Shown here piece after piece: positions 53,815-62,300 of a stretch of DNA of 64,000 bases (the stretch's first letter is position 1; every line of letters starts with the position of its first letter). Made by a program: the position numbers and the translations under genes. The stretch is from Stenotrophomonas maltophilia (lineage in GTDB: Bacteria > Pseudomonadota > Gammaproteobacteria > Xanthomonadales > Xanthomonadaceae): contig NZ_CP154630.1 of NCBI RefSeq assembly GCF_039555535.1, forward strand, positions 248,001 through 312,000. The letters are read 5' to 3'. The notes beneath the pieces were generated by a model, which was given only the letters and a program-made list of their open reading frames with translations, was not told the DNA's origin and ran no database searches.

Positions 53815-54542
53815 GCGATTGGTTGTTCGACCTCGGCAACTCGCGCTTCAAGTTCGCGCCGTTGCAGGGTGACCGTGCCGGCGACGTGCAGGCCTGGGCG
53901 CATGGCGCCGAAGGCATGGCCGGGCAGCCGCCGCACAGCCTGCCCAGTGGCAGCACCGCGTTCGTCGCCAGCGTGGCCGCGCCGTCGCTGACCAGCGCCA
54001 TGCTGGACCAGCTGCAGTGCCGCTTCGCGCACGTGCACGTGGTGCGTACCAGCGCCGAATGCGCCGGCGTGCGCATTGCCTATGCCAAGCCGGAAAAGTT
54101 CGGTGTCGATCGCTTCCTGGCCCTGCTGGCTGCGGCCAAGGCGCAGCGCCCGGTGCTGGTGGTGGGCGTGGGCACCGCACTGACGATTGATCTGCTCGAC
54201 GCCGACGCCCAGCACCACGGTGGCCGCATTTCCGCATCGCCCACCACCATGCGCGAAGCACTGCATGCCCGCGCGGTGCAGCTGCCGGCCACGGGCGGTG
54301 ATTACAGCGAATTCGCCAACGACACCGCCGACGCGCTGGCCTCCGGCTGCGATGGTGCGGCCGTGGCGCTGATCGAACGCAGCGCACAGCAGGCGGACGC
54401 GCTGCTGGGCGTGGCACCGTCGCTGCTGGTGCACGGCGGCGGCGCACCGGCGCTGATGCCGCTGCTGCCCGGCGCCGACTACCACCCGTCGCTGGTGCTG
54501 GATGGCCTCGCCCGCTGGGCGGTGCACCAGCCCGCAGGCTAG
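53811..54542 (+). CDS. coaX: Type III pantothenate kinase
   Basis: A 243-residue ASKHA-fold kinase for the first step of coenzyme A synthesis. DLGNSRFKFAPL is the phosphate-1 motif, KFGVDRFLALLAA and VGVGTALTIDLLDA contain the catalytic and nucleotide-binding aspartates, and GDYSEFANDT the C-terminal segment. birA-coaX coupling is common in Xanthomonadaceae. Confidence 0.93.
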   Translation: MSDWLFDLGNSRFKFAPLQGDRAGDVQAWAHGAEGMAGQPPHSLPSGSTAFVASVAAPSLTSAMLDQLQCRFAHVHVVRTSAECAGVRIAYAKPEKFGVDRFLALLAAAKAQRPVLVVGVGTALTIDLLDADAQHHGGRISASPTTMREALHARAVQLPATGGDYSEFANDTADALASGCDGAAVALIERSAQQADALLGVAPSLLVHGGGAPALMPLLPGADYHPSLVLDGLARWAVHQPAG

Positions 54543-54551
54543 TATCCGCGC

Positions 54552-55388
54552 ATGCTGACCCGTGCCCTGATCGTCGTACTGGCCATCCTCAATCTTGGCG
54601 TCGCCTGCTGGTGGCTGCTGCGCGATGCGCCGCAGAAGCCTGCGCCGCCGCCGCAAGCGCCCGGCGTGGCCGAGCTGCGCTGGGTGCCCGGTGGCGTGGA
54701 TGCCACCGCCGCTGCCGAAGCCACGGCCGCCGCGCCGACCGCGCCGCTGATAGAACGGGAACCGGCCGAGAAGACCGCTGTGGCAGCGACGCCTGCGCCG
54801 GCCGTGCCGGCCAAGCCTGAGGCCACGTCGGTTGCCGCAGCTGCCAAGCCGGTGACGCCGCCCGCGCCGACCCCGACCCCGACCCTGGCGCCGGAAAAGC
54901 CCGCGCCCCCGCCTGCCGCCGCCGAGCCGCCGCGCTGTGTCGCACTGGGGCCGTTTGCTGACCGCGCCGCCGCCACCAGCGCGCAGGGCAACGCCGGCAA
55001 CGTCATCAGTCAGGTACGCCTGCGCGAACAGCCTGCCGCCAGCGGCAGCGCCCGCTACCGGGTGATGCTGCCGGCCGGCGCCAACCGCGAAGAGGCCCAG
55101 GCCACGGTCAAGCGCATCGTCGCCGCCGGCCTGAGCGACTACTACATCATCAGCCAGGGCGAGGACATCAACGCCGTGGCGCTGGGCCAGTACCGCAACC
55201 GCGAAGGCGCCGAGCGGCGCATGGCTGCCGTGCAGGCTGCCGGCTTCCAGCCGCGCCTGGTGGCCAGCGGCGACGCCGGCCAGTGGTGGCTGGAGGGGCA
55301 GCTGGCGGCGGGCACGCAGCCGGCCCAGGCCCAGCAGCGCAGCGGCGCGGCACAGAGCCGGTCGCTGGAATGCGCAAGGTTGCGCTAG
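54552..55388 (+). CDS. SPOR-domain membrane protein
   Basis: A 278-residue protein. A single N-terminal membrane helix (ALIVVLAILNLGVACWWLL) is followed by a long proline/alanine-rich linker (KPVTPPAPTPTPTLAPEKPA) and a C-terminal SPOR domain at about 135-235 (CVALGPFADRAAATSAQGNA, QYRNREGAERRMAAVQAAGF). SPOR domains bind denuded peptidoglycan at the division septum. It lies nine bases after coaX, and its stop is 40 bases before tRNA-Thr. Confidence 0.85.
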   Translation: MLTRALIVVLAILNLGVACWWLLRDAPQKPAPPPQAPGVAELRWVPGGVDATAAAEATAAAPTAPLIEREPAEKTAVAATPAPAVPAKPEATSVAAAAKPVTPPAPTPTPTLAPEKPAPPPAAAEPPRCVALGPFADRAAATSAQGNAGNVISQVRLREQPAASGSARYRVMLPAGANREEAQATVKRIVAAGLSDYYIISQGEDINAVALGQYRNREGAERRMAAVQAAGFQPRLVASGDAGQWWLEGQLAAGTQPAQAQQRSGAAQSRSLECARLR

Positions 55389-55428
55389 AATTCCCGGACC
55401 GCGGCGCTGCCGCCGGTGATGCACCCAT

Positions 55429-55504
55429 GCCGCTTTAGCTCAGTTGGTAGAGCAACTGTCTTGTAAACAGTAGGTCATCCGTTCGATTCGGATAAGCGGC
55501 ACCA
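55429..55504 (+). tRNA. tRNA-Thr (anticodon UGU)
   Basis: A 76-base cloverleaf with acceptor stem GCCGCTT/AAGCGGC, encoded CCA end, D arm TAGCTCAGTTGGTAGAGCA, anticodon stem ACTGT/ACAGT around loop CTTGTAA (anticodon TGT), and T arm with TTCGATT. It borders the accessory segment that begins with the T4SS effector relic. Confidence 0.97.
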
Positions 55505-55589
55505 TCCCCTATGAGTCGGCGTCTCTTTGCGCTGCTCCAGGCACTCGCCCGGCGGTTCGAAGGACGGAAGATCCGCTGTCTCGACAGCC

Positions 55590-56714
55590 CTACCTTGAGA
55601 ATGATGGTCCATCCTGCGCATGAACCTGCTGCGCTGGTGGCTGTTCAAGATTTGCGGCCAACGCTTCAGCGCGATGAAGGGACTCTGCTTCGGGCGAGCG
55701 AAGCGCGTCCATCGTATTCATGGCTCCGCGGCGTTGGGCAGGATCGTCCATCGCTCCCTCGACGATGAATACTTTCTCGCCACGTGCAAGGGACTCTGTC
55801 GGGTTGTTCAGTACAACGTGGTCAACTCTTGAAAACCCTTGCTCCTTCGCGAGCACCAACAGACTCGCGGACATGCGCTGGCTCGACTCATCCCACTGCT
55901 TCCCGCTCTCGGCGTCCAGGCGTTCCACACCCGCTCTTATCTGCATGTAGAGAGAGCGGTCAGCGTTGCCGAGTTCAGCTACAGAGGAAGCTGTTCGCTG
56001 CACTGAGAGTGAGTCGTCGGCGACCACGGCGACTCTCTCGCCAGCCGAAGTGCGCTCGGCGTCAAATTCTGGCTCGGGCCTACGTCGACGCTGCGTGGGT
56101 GCTATGTGCTGATCCTAGTGCGCGCCATAGTAAAGCTCGTATGTCGCATGAGGACCCACAGAAGGAGCCTCCGTTTTGAACACCTCAGCGATCTGTCCAA
56201 GCGCCTGGTTTCGATTGATCCGCCCGGCCTGGAGTTCAACGGCAATGACTCCATACTGTTGCGGTCGATTACCCGTACCCGACACGCCAATGTCCGGTTC
56301 ACCGGCCGCAATGAGTTCACGCTGGACCTGGACATTACTGAGCGTCGCAGCGGCTTCTCCGCGTAGCAGGGTGTTTACATAGGATTGCTTGGACGTCCGA
56401 TCTGGTTGCTCGGTGAAGAGATGATGCCCAACTTCATGAGAAAGAGAACGTGCGATTCTGGGGCCCTGCCCGATGGCGTTCTCGTCAATGACGATCTTCA
56501 CACCGGGAACAAGATAGGTGCCGCCACCGGCTGGCCCCCATTCGACACCCAGGTTGTCGTGATCAGCCTGTGCAAGACCCGCTCGAAGTGTTGGGGATTT
56601 GGTCAGAAGCGGTGCCAGCGAGGGATCAACCAAAGGCGAAGCCGGACGACGTGTTGCCCCTGGTCGGCCACTCTCCTGCGGCTGTGACAGTGCAGATTCT
56701 TCAGTACGCTCCAT
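55590..56714 (-). pseudogene. T4SS effector (zinc metallopeptidase plus XVIPCD) interrupted by an in-frame TAG
   Basis: Two reading frames in the same phase, 56714-56115 and 56114-55590, are separated only by TAG at 56117-56115. The first part (199 residues from ATG 56714) has a zinc peptidase motif in ARSLSHEVGHHLF with YELYYGAH at the end. The second part continues without frame change through DQHIAPTQRRRRPEPEF into an XVIPCD-like domain (GNADRSLYMQIRAGVERLD, LLVLAKEQGFSRVDHVVLNN). Restored, it would be about 374 residues. A lipoprotein immunity gene precedes it by 27 bases. As written, the toxin part would lack its secretion domain. Confidence 0.75.
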
Positions 56715-56741
56715 GGTGCGGCTCTTTCGCAATGACAGGGA

Positions 56742-57341
56742 TCAGCGCTGACTGATCGATACGTAGGTCAGCGTCTTGTGGTCAAGGGAGAGCCCGAGTA
56801 CAACCTTGGCACTGTTCACCTGAGCAGACCAGTAAGGGCGGGAATCAGGCGCATCCGGGTGGGGTGGATACATGGCGGATTCCTCCCAGATGATTTCCTC
56901 GAGCGCGATGCTCGGTGGTGCGACCTCAAAGATCAATGTCGCGTGCGTAGGATCGTCGGCAGGACTTCTCAGCGTGATGTTCTGGATACCAAGTCCGCCC
57001 AGCATGCCGCGTTCTGCGGTCCGCTCGTCCCTCAAGCCTTGTCGAGTTGGCTCTCCCAGGTGCGTGTGGAGCTGTTCATTCAATGCGTCGACATCATCAA
57101 AACGCAACTTGGTCAAACGCTCGATATCGTTCTTGAACCGCTCCATACCAGTTTCACTCCCTGATTCGACGGGCCGTTTTTGATTCAGATGATCTGATGG
57201 GGGCGGCGGCGCGGCGCTCGTACATGCTGCCAGCACAAGCGCCGGAACAGCGATCGCGAGGCGACGACGCACTGCTATCCAGAGGTGGCGCCGAAGTCCA
57301 CGTTCTGATGAAGAAGCGCATTTCTCGACCCATGCATTCAT
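56742..57341 (-). CDS. Lipoprotein, predicted immunity protein for the adjacent effector
   Basis: A 199-residue protein with a lipoprotein signal (RRRLAIAVPALVLAAC, lipobox LAAC at about 37-40), longer than usual before the lipobox. A GTG at 57272 would give a typical short signal. The mature part has no recognised family (MERFKNDIERLTKLRFDDVD, GGLGIQNITLRSPADDPTHA). Its place before the effector on the same strand mirrors the other effector locus and the known immunity/effector gene pairs of the Xanthomonadales T4SS. The target would be the metallopeptidase acting in the periplasm. Confidence 0.7.
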   Translation of the reverse strand: MNAWVEKCASSSERGLRRHLWIAVRRRLAIAVPALVLAACTSAAPPPPSDHLNQKRPVESGSETGMERFKNDIERLTKLRFDDVDALNEQLHTHLGEPTRQGLRDERTAERGMLGGLGIQNITLRSPADDPTHATLIFEVAPPSIALEEIIWEESAMYPPHPDAPDSRPYWSAQVNSAKVVLGLSLDHKTLTYVSISQR

Positions 57342-57540
57342 GAAAGCATCTCGCGCGCCAATGTCACACTCTTGAATCTAGCACAGCATTTTGTGAGCGC
57401 GGATCGGGTACGAGTGAACAATGAGCTGCTGAAAGCGCACCCGATTCCACTTTCCAATCTGAAAAGACGGGGCGTCGGCTGCGAGGGAGGGAGTGCCAGA
57501 CGGGAGGCCGAGCACAGCTCCATGCGTGCATTCCCGATAG

Positions 57541-57570
57541 TTGAAAGACTGTAGCCAGTAGGCTACAGTC
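57541..57570 (+). promoter_or_regulatory. Toxin-antitoxin promoter with palindromic operator, module 2
   Basis: TTGAAA (57541-57546), 17 bases, TACAGT (57564-57569). A perfect 10-base inverted repeat (GACTGTAGCC and its complement, loop AGTA, 57547-57570) covers the spacer and -10. The core GTAGCC-N4-GGCTAC corresponds to GTATCC-N4-GGATAC at module 1. The rest of the gap from 57342 shows no gene. Confidence 0.65.
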
Positions 57571-57574
57571 CTCC

Positions 57575-57862
57575 ATGAAGATCCAGCGTACCCGTCAGTT
57601 CGCGACATGGATTGACGCTCTCAAGGACGTAACCGCACGCGCTCGCATCCTGGCCCGTATCGGTCGGCTCGCTGAAGGCCATCCCGGTGATCACCGCTAT
57701 CTGGCGGATGGCGTTTCTGAATTGCGTATCGATGCAGGACCGGGTTACCGCGTTTACTACACCCAGCGCGGCAGGCAGTTGGTGATTCTCCTGGTTGGAG
57801 GCGACAAGGGTTCGCAGCGGCGCGATATCGAGAAGGCCAGGGAGATTGCGCGTGCCCTGTGA
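57575..57862 (+). CDS. RelE/ParE-superfamily toxin (HI1419/HigB type), module 2
   Basis: A 95-residue toxin (TRQFATWIDALKDVTARARI, ADGVSELRIDAGPGYRVYYT, VILLVGGDKGSQRRDIEKAR) of the same family as module 1 at 45 kb, with over half of the positions shared. The ATG is five bases after the predicted -10. The antitoxin gene starts 58 bases downstream. The module sits between the second effector locus and a frameshifted gene. Confidence 0.9.
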   Translation: MKIQRTRQFATWIDALKDVTARARILARIGRLAEGHPGDHRYLADGVSELRIDAGPGYRVYYTQRGRQLVILLVGGDKGSQRRDIEKAREIARAL

Positions 57863-57920
57863 GCGTGGAACTGGCTGTCGACGAAACGACTCAATACCGA
57901 AGTACCGGAGCTGTCCCATC

Positions 57921-58223
57921 ATGGCCATCAAGAGAAAAGTCGAACTCAAATCATTTGATGTGGCCGAGCATCTTCGGACGCCGGAGGAAATGGCGGCTTA
58001 TCTCGACGCCTGCATCGAAGAAAGCGACGGCGATTCTGCCTTCATCGCCAAGGCGCTCGGCGATATCGCCCGCGCTCAGGGGATGAGCAAGGTTGCGCGT
58101 GCGGCGGGTTTGTCGCGCGAGAGTCTGTACCGCGCACTGTCGGGCGAGCGCAGCCCCGATTTCGCCACCATCCTGAAGGTAACCCGGGCCCTGGGTGTGC
58201 GATTGCATGCCAGCGCTGTGTAA
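57921..58223 (+). CDS. HigA/HI1420-type antitoxin, module 2
   Basis: A 100-residue antidote protein: FDVAEHLRTPEEMAAYLDAC at the start, ALGDIARAQGMSKVARAAGL, and the helix-turn-helix LSRESLYRALSGERSPDF. It should neutralise the preceding toxin and bind the palindrome at 57547-57570. The arrangement toxin-antitoxin equals module 1. Confidence 0.9.
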   Translation: MAIKRKVELKSFDVAEHLRTPEEMAAYLDACIEESDGDSAFIAKALGDIARAQGMSKVARAAGLSRESLYRALSGERSPDFATILKVTRALGVRLHASAV

Positions 58224-58280
58224 AGCATCAGGGCATTTCGCTCAAGCTCGGCGATCTCAGAAAGTCTGGCGCGGACAGGT

Positions 58281-58693
58281 TCAATCAAACCGGATGATGC
58301 GGATCAACCCTCTTGTCGACGATCCGTCTCCGAAGGCGGCCACCGTGCCACAGCGGAATACCTCTTTCGCACCGTCATGGTTGACGAATGAGATCGTGCA
58401 GTGTGCCCGCGTGCCCGCGTGCCCGGCGCGATGCGGGTGATGGCGCGATCATTCAGCACGAAGCTGTACCACATGAGTTCAGGGCTTATCGAAAGCGCGA
58501 TGGGGCGCGCGGTGGCGGCGATCATCTCGGCAGCAGCGCCGCCGCGCGAATCCACTTCGTCCAGCCGCAGCTCAACGAGAACAGGTTTCAGGTTTGGATA
58601 GGGTGTGCTCATGCCAGCAGCGGTTCCGCCTGATTCGATAGCCGGGGTGGCGATGCGTTGAACCTGTGCGTTGGGAATCCCACTGTTCTGCAT
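58281..58693 (-). pseudogene. Conserved protein of unknown function, frameshifted at an 8-base tandem repeat
   Basis: The frame from ATG 58693 (MQNSGIPNAQVQRIATPAIE; ARPIALSISPELMWYSFVLN) runs to RITRIAPGTRA and then, as written, ends out of frame at 58304. At 58409-58433 an 8-base unit GGGCACGC occurs nearly three times. With one unit removed the frame continues into a credible C-terminus (CTISFVNHDGAKEVF, AAFGDGSSTRGLIRIIRFD) ending at 58281. So either a mutation by repeat expansion or a slippage switch. Its ATG overlaps the stop of the upstream gene (TAATG). No family recognised. Confidence 0.6.
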
Positions 58694-59100
58694 TATTGAG
58701 CCCCCTGCACCTGCAACGCCACATACTCCGCCAGTCCCCGGCAGGCCAGCATCAGCCCTTCGCGCACGCCGTCGCCGATATCGTCCTTCTCTTCCCCATC
58801 CACGCGCACGCGCTCATTGGCGTGGTACAGCTCCAGCAGCGACACCAGGCCCACGGCGGCGCGATCCCTGCGTGCGGCGGCCACGGCGTGGCCGGGCGTG
58901 CTGGATGGCCCCTGCCACGGCTGTCCGTCGGCGGCATCTCCGGCCTGGATGCGGCGCAGGCAGACGGGCAGGTTGATCGGCGCGGGCGCATCGTTGGCGG
59001 CGGCAAAGGCGGCTTCCAACGGCTGCGCCAGTTCGAGCGGCAGATGCAGGGCGGCGTCGCCCAGCGTGGCGGTCAGATAGGGGTAGAGCGTCTTGGACAT
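58693..59100 (-). CDS. Conserved protein of unknown function
   Basis: A 135-residue soluble protein without signal peptide or membrane segment (MSKTLYPYLTATLGDAALHL start; acidic and helical later, ELYHANERVRVDGEEKDDIG; ends EYVALQVQGAQ). The stop overlaps the start of the next gene, so the two are translationally coupled. I do not recognise a family. The pair adjoins toxin-antitoxin module 2 and may belong to the same accessory segment. Confidence 0.55.
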   Translation of the reverse strand: MSKTLYPYLTATLGDAALHLPLELAQPLEAAFAAANDAPAPINLPVCLRRIQAGDAADGQPWQGPSSTPGHAVAAARRDRAAVGLVSLLELYHANERVRVDGEEKDDIGDGVREGLMLACRGLAEYVALQVQGAQ

Positions 59101-59683
59101 GCGGGCATCCTCGTCAGGCACAGAGGCGCCGCCACGATAGGGTGGCGGGCGATGCGTGGCTTCCAAGACCGGAGATCGATGAGCCGGCGGGCACAGGGCC
59201 CCCACGCACCGCCCGCCGTAGACCGGCGAACGGATTGCCAGCCGGCGCCGCTCCTGGGAGGACGACGCCGGCTGGCAAGCGTATACAGCTTCAATCAAAC
59301 GGGCTTGGAAGACCCGGCCACCTCTGCAGGTGGCGATTCATCATGCGCACGCCAAACCCCCGTCTGCCAGTCGATTGTTTCGATGGCATCGGGTGATCTG
59401 AAAGGAAAAATGAATTATCGCGATTGGCCTGTTCCCGCCGCTGCGATGCCGAAACCGACATATCGCGCAGTGCCATCATCCGCTGGAGATCGGTAGGTCT
59501 CAGCGCGGTTGCGAGGCCTGGCAAGGCCTACCAAGTGAAGCTGGCTTAACAGCCCAGGTAGAGCGCCACGGCCACCATAGCAAACACAACCCCCAGAACG
59601 CGCACCCGGATATTGATTCTCCTCACACACCGCTCCCGACTTCTCACCGCATACTTCGGGCACATACCTTTCAGGACCCGCCC
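59101..59683. other. Gene-poor stretch with an inverted repeat
   Basis: No supported gene. A perfect 13-base inverted repeat TTGCCAGCCGGCG (59235-59247) with its complement at 59266-59278 could be a transcription hairpin or a repeat. An 11-base sequence TTCAATCAAAC at 59290 is also present at 58280, at the restored end of the frameshifted gene, so part of this stretch may be a remnant. On the minus strand, 59546-59617 could encode a tiny membrane peptide (VRVLGVVFAMVAVALYLGC), but a start is unclear. Confidence 0.4.
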
Positions 59684-60448
59684 ATGCGTCGCCACGCCCT
59701 GCCGCTCACCGTCGCACTGTTGTCCACCGCGTTCGCAGTCCCGGCCATGGCCGCCGTGCCGTTCTTCAACGCCAGCTGCCCGGGCGGCATCGATGTGCAC
59801 GCCGATGAGGGCGGGCCGGTCTACGTGCAGGGCCGCGAGACGGCGTTGAAGCGCTTCAACGACCGCTATTTCGAAGCACGCGATGCCAACAGCGGCATCA
59901 CCCTGTCGATCAGCCGCAACGATGACGGCTCGCCGCAGGTCAGCTACACCGGCCGGGGCGGCGCCAATGGCATCTGCCAGGTCAGTAGCAGTGGTGCGCC
60001 CGCGCCCGCCGCAAACAGCGCGCGCCCTCGCGATGGCGCTGCCGGGGACGCCGCGCTACCGCGCGAAGTCACCTGCGAATCCACCGGCCAGCAGCAGGTA
60101 TCGTGCGATCTGAATACCCGTGGCAACGTGGAAATCGTGCGCCAGCTCAGCCACACCCGCTGCGAACAAGGCCAGAACTGGGGCCTGTCGCGGCATTCGG
60201 TGTGGGTGAATGGTGGCTGCCGTGCGGTCTTCCGCAATGTGTCCAAGGCGGCCAACAGCGCGGCGCCGGGCGATACCGCGCTGGGTTCCTGCAATATGAG
60301 CAAGGGCGCGCAGGGCACGCTGGTCACCCAGATGCCGGTGGGCAGCGATTACCAGGAACTGATCATCGATTATCCGGATGGCCGCTTCCTGTGCATGATG
60401 CGCAACAACGGCCAGGTGCAGAGCGTGACGCCACTGCGCCGACGCTGA
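59684..60448 (+). CDS. Exported DUF3011 protein
   Basis: A 254-residue protein with a signal peptide (MRRHALPLTVALLSTAFAVPAMA). The first mature half (FFNASCPGGIDVHADEGGPV) is a domain of unknown type. From about residue 125 a DUF3011 domain follows (REVTCESTGQQQVSCDLNTR, SHTRCEQGQNWGLSRHSVWV, NGGCRAVF) with its conserved cysteines and tryptophan. The C-terminal part has another short cysteine-containing segment. The function is unknown; it is probably periplasmic or surface-exposed. Confidence 0.8.
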   Translation: MRRHALPLTVALLSTAFAVPAMAAVPFFNASCPGGIDVHADEGGPVYVQGRETALKRFNDRYFEARDANSGITLSISRNDDGSPQVSYTGRGGANGICQVSSSGAPAPAANSARPRDGAAGDAALPREVTCESTGQQQVSCDLNTRGNVEIVRQLSHTRCEQGQNWGLSRHSVWVNGGCRAVFRNVSKAANSAAPGDTALGSCNMSKGAQGTLVTQMPVGSDYQELIIDYPDGRFLCMMRNNGQVQSVTPLRRR

Positions 60449-60582
60449 CGGCAGTACGAGCAGCGCTGCTGAAGGGGAGCATCACGGAGGGCAGTGCGGT
60501 CGCCTGCCCTGCTGCACCGCCGCGAGTGGTGTCACACAGCTCTGGCTAGACTGTGCTTCTTTTTCCCCCGCAGGAGGCACCC

Positions 60583-61503
60583 ATGGCCCATCCCATTTCC
60601 GTATCGTTGATTGGCGTACCCACCGACGTGGGTGCCGGCCATCGCGGTGCTCGGCTGGGGCCGGAAGCGCTGCGCGTGGCGGGCCTGCCGGAGGCGCTGG
60701 AAGCGCGTGGCGTGGACGTGCGCGACCTGGGCAACCTGGATGGCCCGCGCAACCCGTGGACCGCGCCGGTGGAAGGCTATCGCCACCTGGATGAAGTGGT
60801 GGCGTGGAACCACGCGCTGATGGAAGCCAGCTACGCCGAACTGCAGGCCGGCCGCATGCCCATCATGCTCGGTGGCGACCACTGCCTGGGCATCGGTTCG
60901 ATCACTGCCGTGGCGCGCTGGTGCCGCGAGCAGGGCAAGACCCTGCGCGTGCTGTGGCTGGATGCGCATTCGGACTTCAACACCAGCGACGTGACCCCGT
61001 CGGGCAACATCCACGGCATGCCGGTGGCCTGCCTGTGTGGTCTCGGCCCGGATGCGCTGACCCGCCTGGGTGGCAGCGCGCCGGCGATCACCCCGGCGCA
61101 GATGCACCAGATCGGCATCCGCTCGGTGGACCCGGAAGAAAAGCGCCTGATCAAGACCCACAAGGTGGATGTCTATGACATGCGCTACATCGACGAGAAC
61201 GGCATGAAGCGAGCGGTGGAAGCGGCGCTGGCCGGCATCGACGAAAACACCCACCTGCATGTCAGCTTCGATGTGGACTTCCTCGACCCGAGCATCGCCC
61301 CGGGCGTGGGCACCACGGTGCCGGGTGGGGTGAACTACCGCGAGGCGCAGCTGGTGATGGAGATGATCGCCGACACCGGGCGCATGGGTTCGCTGGACAT
61401 CGTCGAGCTCAACCCCTTGCTGGACAAGCAGAACGCCACCGCCGAACTGGCCGTGGACCTGGTCGAAAGCCTGTTCGGCAAGTCCACCCTGATGCGTGAC
61501 TGA
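60583..61503 (+). CDS. rocF: Arginase
   Basis: A 306-residue manganese hydrolase converting arginine to ornithine and urea. Metal ligands are in MLGGDHCLGIGS, WLDAHSDFNTSD and SFDVDFLDP; the GNIHGMPVA loop is typical of arginase rather than agmatinase. GGAGG lies five bases before the ATG at 60583. The gene stands alone. Confidence 0.93.
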   Translation: MAHPISVSLIGVPTDVGAGHRGARLGPEALRVAGLPEALEARGVDVRDLGNLDGPRNPWTAPVEGYRHLDEVVAWNHALMEASYAELQAGRMPIMLGGDHCLGIGSITAVARWCREQGKTLRVLWLDAHSDFNTSDVTPSGNIHGMPVACLCGLGPDALTRLGGSAPAITPAQMHQIGIRSVDPEEKRLIKTHKVDVYDMRYIDENGMKRAVEAALAGIDENTHLHVSFDVDFLDPSIAPGVGTTVPGGVNYREAQLVMEMIADTGRMGSLDIVELNPLLDKQNATAELAVDLVESLFGKSTLMRD

Positions 61504-61663
61504 GCTCTCCGCCTGAACGGATCTGTGATCCGTTCACACCCGCTCCACGCCCCTGCCGCCAGATTGCACTTCACGCGGCGGCAGTGGCATTGGCTCCTTC
61601 CGCCGAGCGACCGAACCCCATCCGCGAATAAAGCGGTATAGCGGCGAACCCAAGGAGAAGCCC

Positions 61664-61801
61664 ATGAAGCGCGTAGTTGCCCTGATGCTGTTGTCGATGT
61701 TCTCGGTGGCCCTGCTGGCCGGTTGCAACACCGTTGCCGGTGCCGGCAAGGACGTGCAGAAGGCTGGCGAAAAGGTTGAGGATGCCGCCAAGGGCCGTTG
61801 A
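61664..61801 (+). CDS. Entericidin A/B-like small lipoprotein
   Basis: A 45-residue lipoprotein: MKRVVALMLLSMFSVALLAG followed by the lipidated cysteine 21 (LLAGC), then NTVAGAGKDVQKAGEKVEDAA. This matches the entericidin family of stress-induced cell envelope lipoproteins. AAGGAG is seven bases before the ATG. A terminator follows closely, so it is monocistronic. Confidence 0.9.
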   Translation: MKRVVALMLLSMFSVALLAGCNTVAGAGKDVQKAGEKVEDAAKGR

Positions 61802-61827
61802 GCCTGAAGTGGAACGGAAAGAAAAAA

Positions 61828-61857
61828 GGCCGGGGATCTCCCCGGCCTTTTCTGTTG
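61828..61857 (+). terminator. Terminator after the entericidin gene
   Basis: Stem AAGGCCGGGGA with TCCCCGGCCTTTT. Confidence 0.88.
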
Positions 61858-62005
61858 CGCGTTTTCTCCAGCGCACGTGTCGAAGCGTAGTGAACCATTC
61901 AAGCAGGTGAGCATCCATTTCATTGCCGGTTGACCAGCACTCAACAGCCGCTGCGCGATGCTGGAGCCACGGTAAGAACGCCGTTGCAGCCAAGGATTCC
62001 CAGCA

Positions 62006-62227
62006 ATGAACAAAGACATCATTTCCGGCAAGTGGTCGCAGCTGAAGGGCAAGGCCCAGGCCAAGTGGGGCGATCTGACCAACGACGATTTCGATGTGGC
62101 CGAGGGCAATGCCGAGTACCTGGCCGGTCGCCTGCAGGAACGTTATGGCTGGGCCAAGGACCGCGCCGAGAAGGAAGTGCGTGAGTTCCAGGACAGCGTG
62201 AGCAAGGACTACCCGGACTACAAGTAA
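62006..62227 (+). CDS. CsbD-family stress protein
   Basis: A 73-residue hydrophilic, helical protein ([40 protein letters not shown]) of the CsbD/YjbJ family, abundant under general stress and stationary phase. Its mechanism is unknown. It stands near the entericidin gene, which is also a stress-type gene. Confidence 0.92.
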   Translation: MNKDIISGKWSQLKGKAQAKWGDLTNDDFDVAEGNAEYLAGRLQERYGWAKDRAEKEVREFQDSVSKDYPDYK

Positions 62228-62249
62228 GCGCGACGGTTTCCCCCACAAC

Positions 62250-62286
62250 ACAACGCCCGCACCGAGAGGTTGCGGGCGTTGTGTTG
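62250..62286 (+). terminator. Terminator after csbD-like gene
   Basis: Stem CAACGCCCGCA with TGCGGGCGTTG, then TGTTGTCT. It also lies at the 3' side of the convergent gene. Confidence 0.8.
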
Positions 62287-62300
62287 TCTGGGCGCGAGGA

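Noticed and set aside
55363..55391. tRNA-Thr promoter inside the SPOR gene end
   Set aside because: TAGAAT at 55386 resembles a -10 but no matching -35 is present at 16-18 bases.
55505..59100. A tRNA-Thr-integrated genomic island with integrase
   Set aside because: No integrase and no repeat of the tRNA 3' end was found within the segment; kept only as a hypothesis in the findings.
59546..59617. Tiny membrane peptide ending VAVALYLGC
   Set aside because: No clear start codon with a ribosome site at proper distance; too short to support from sequence alone.
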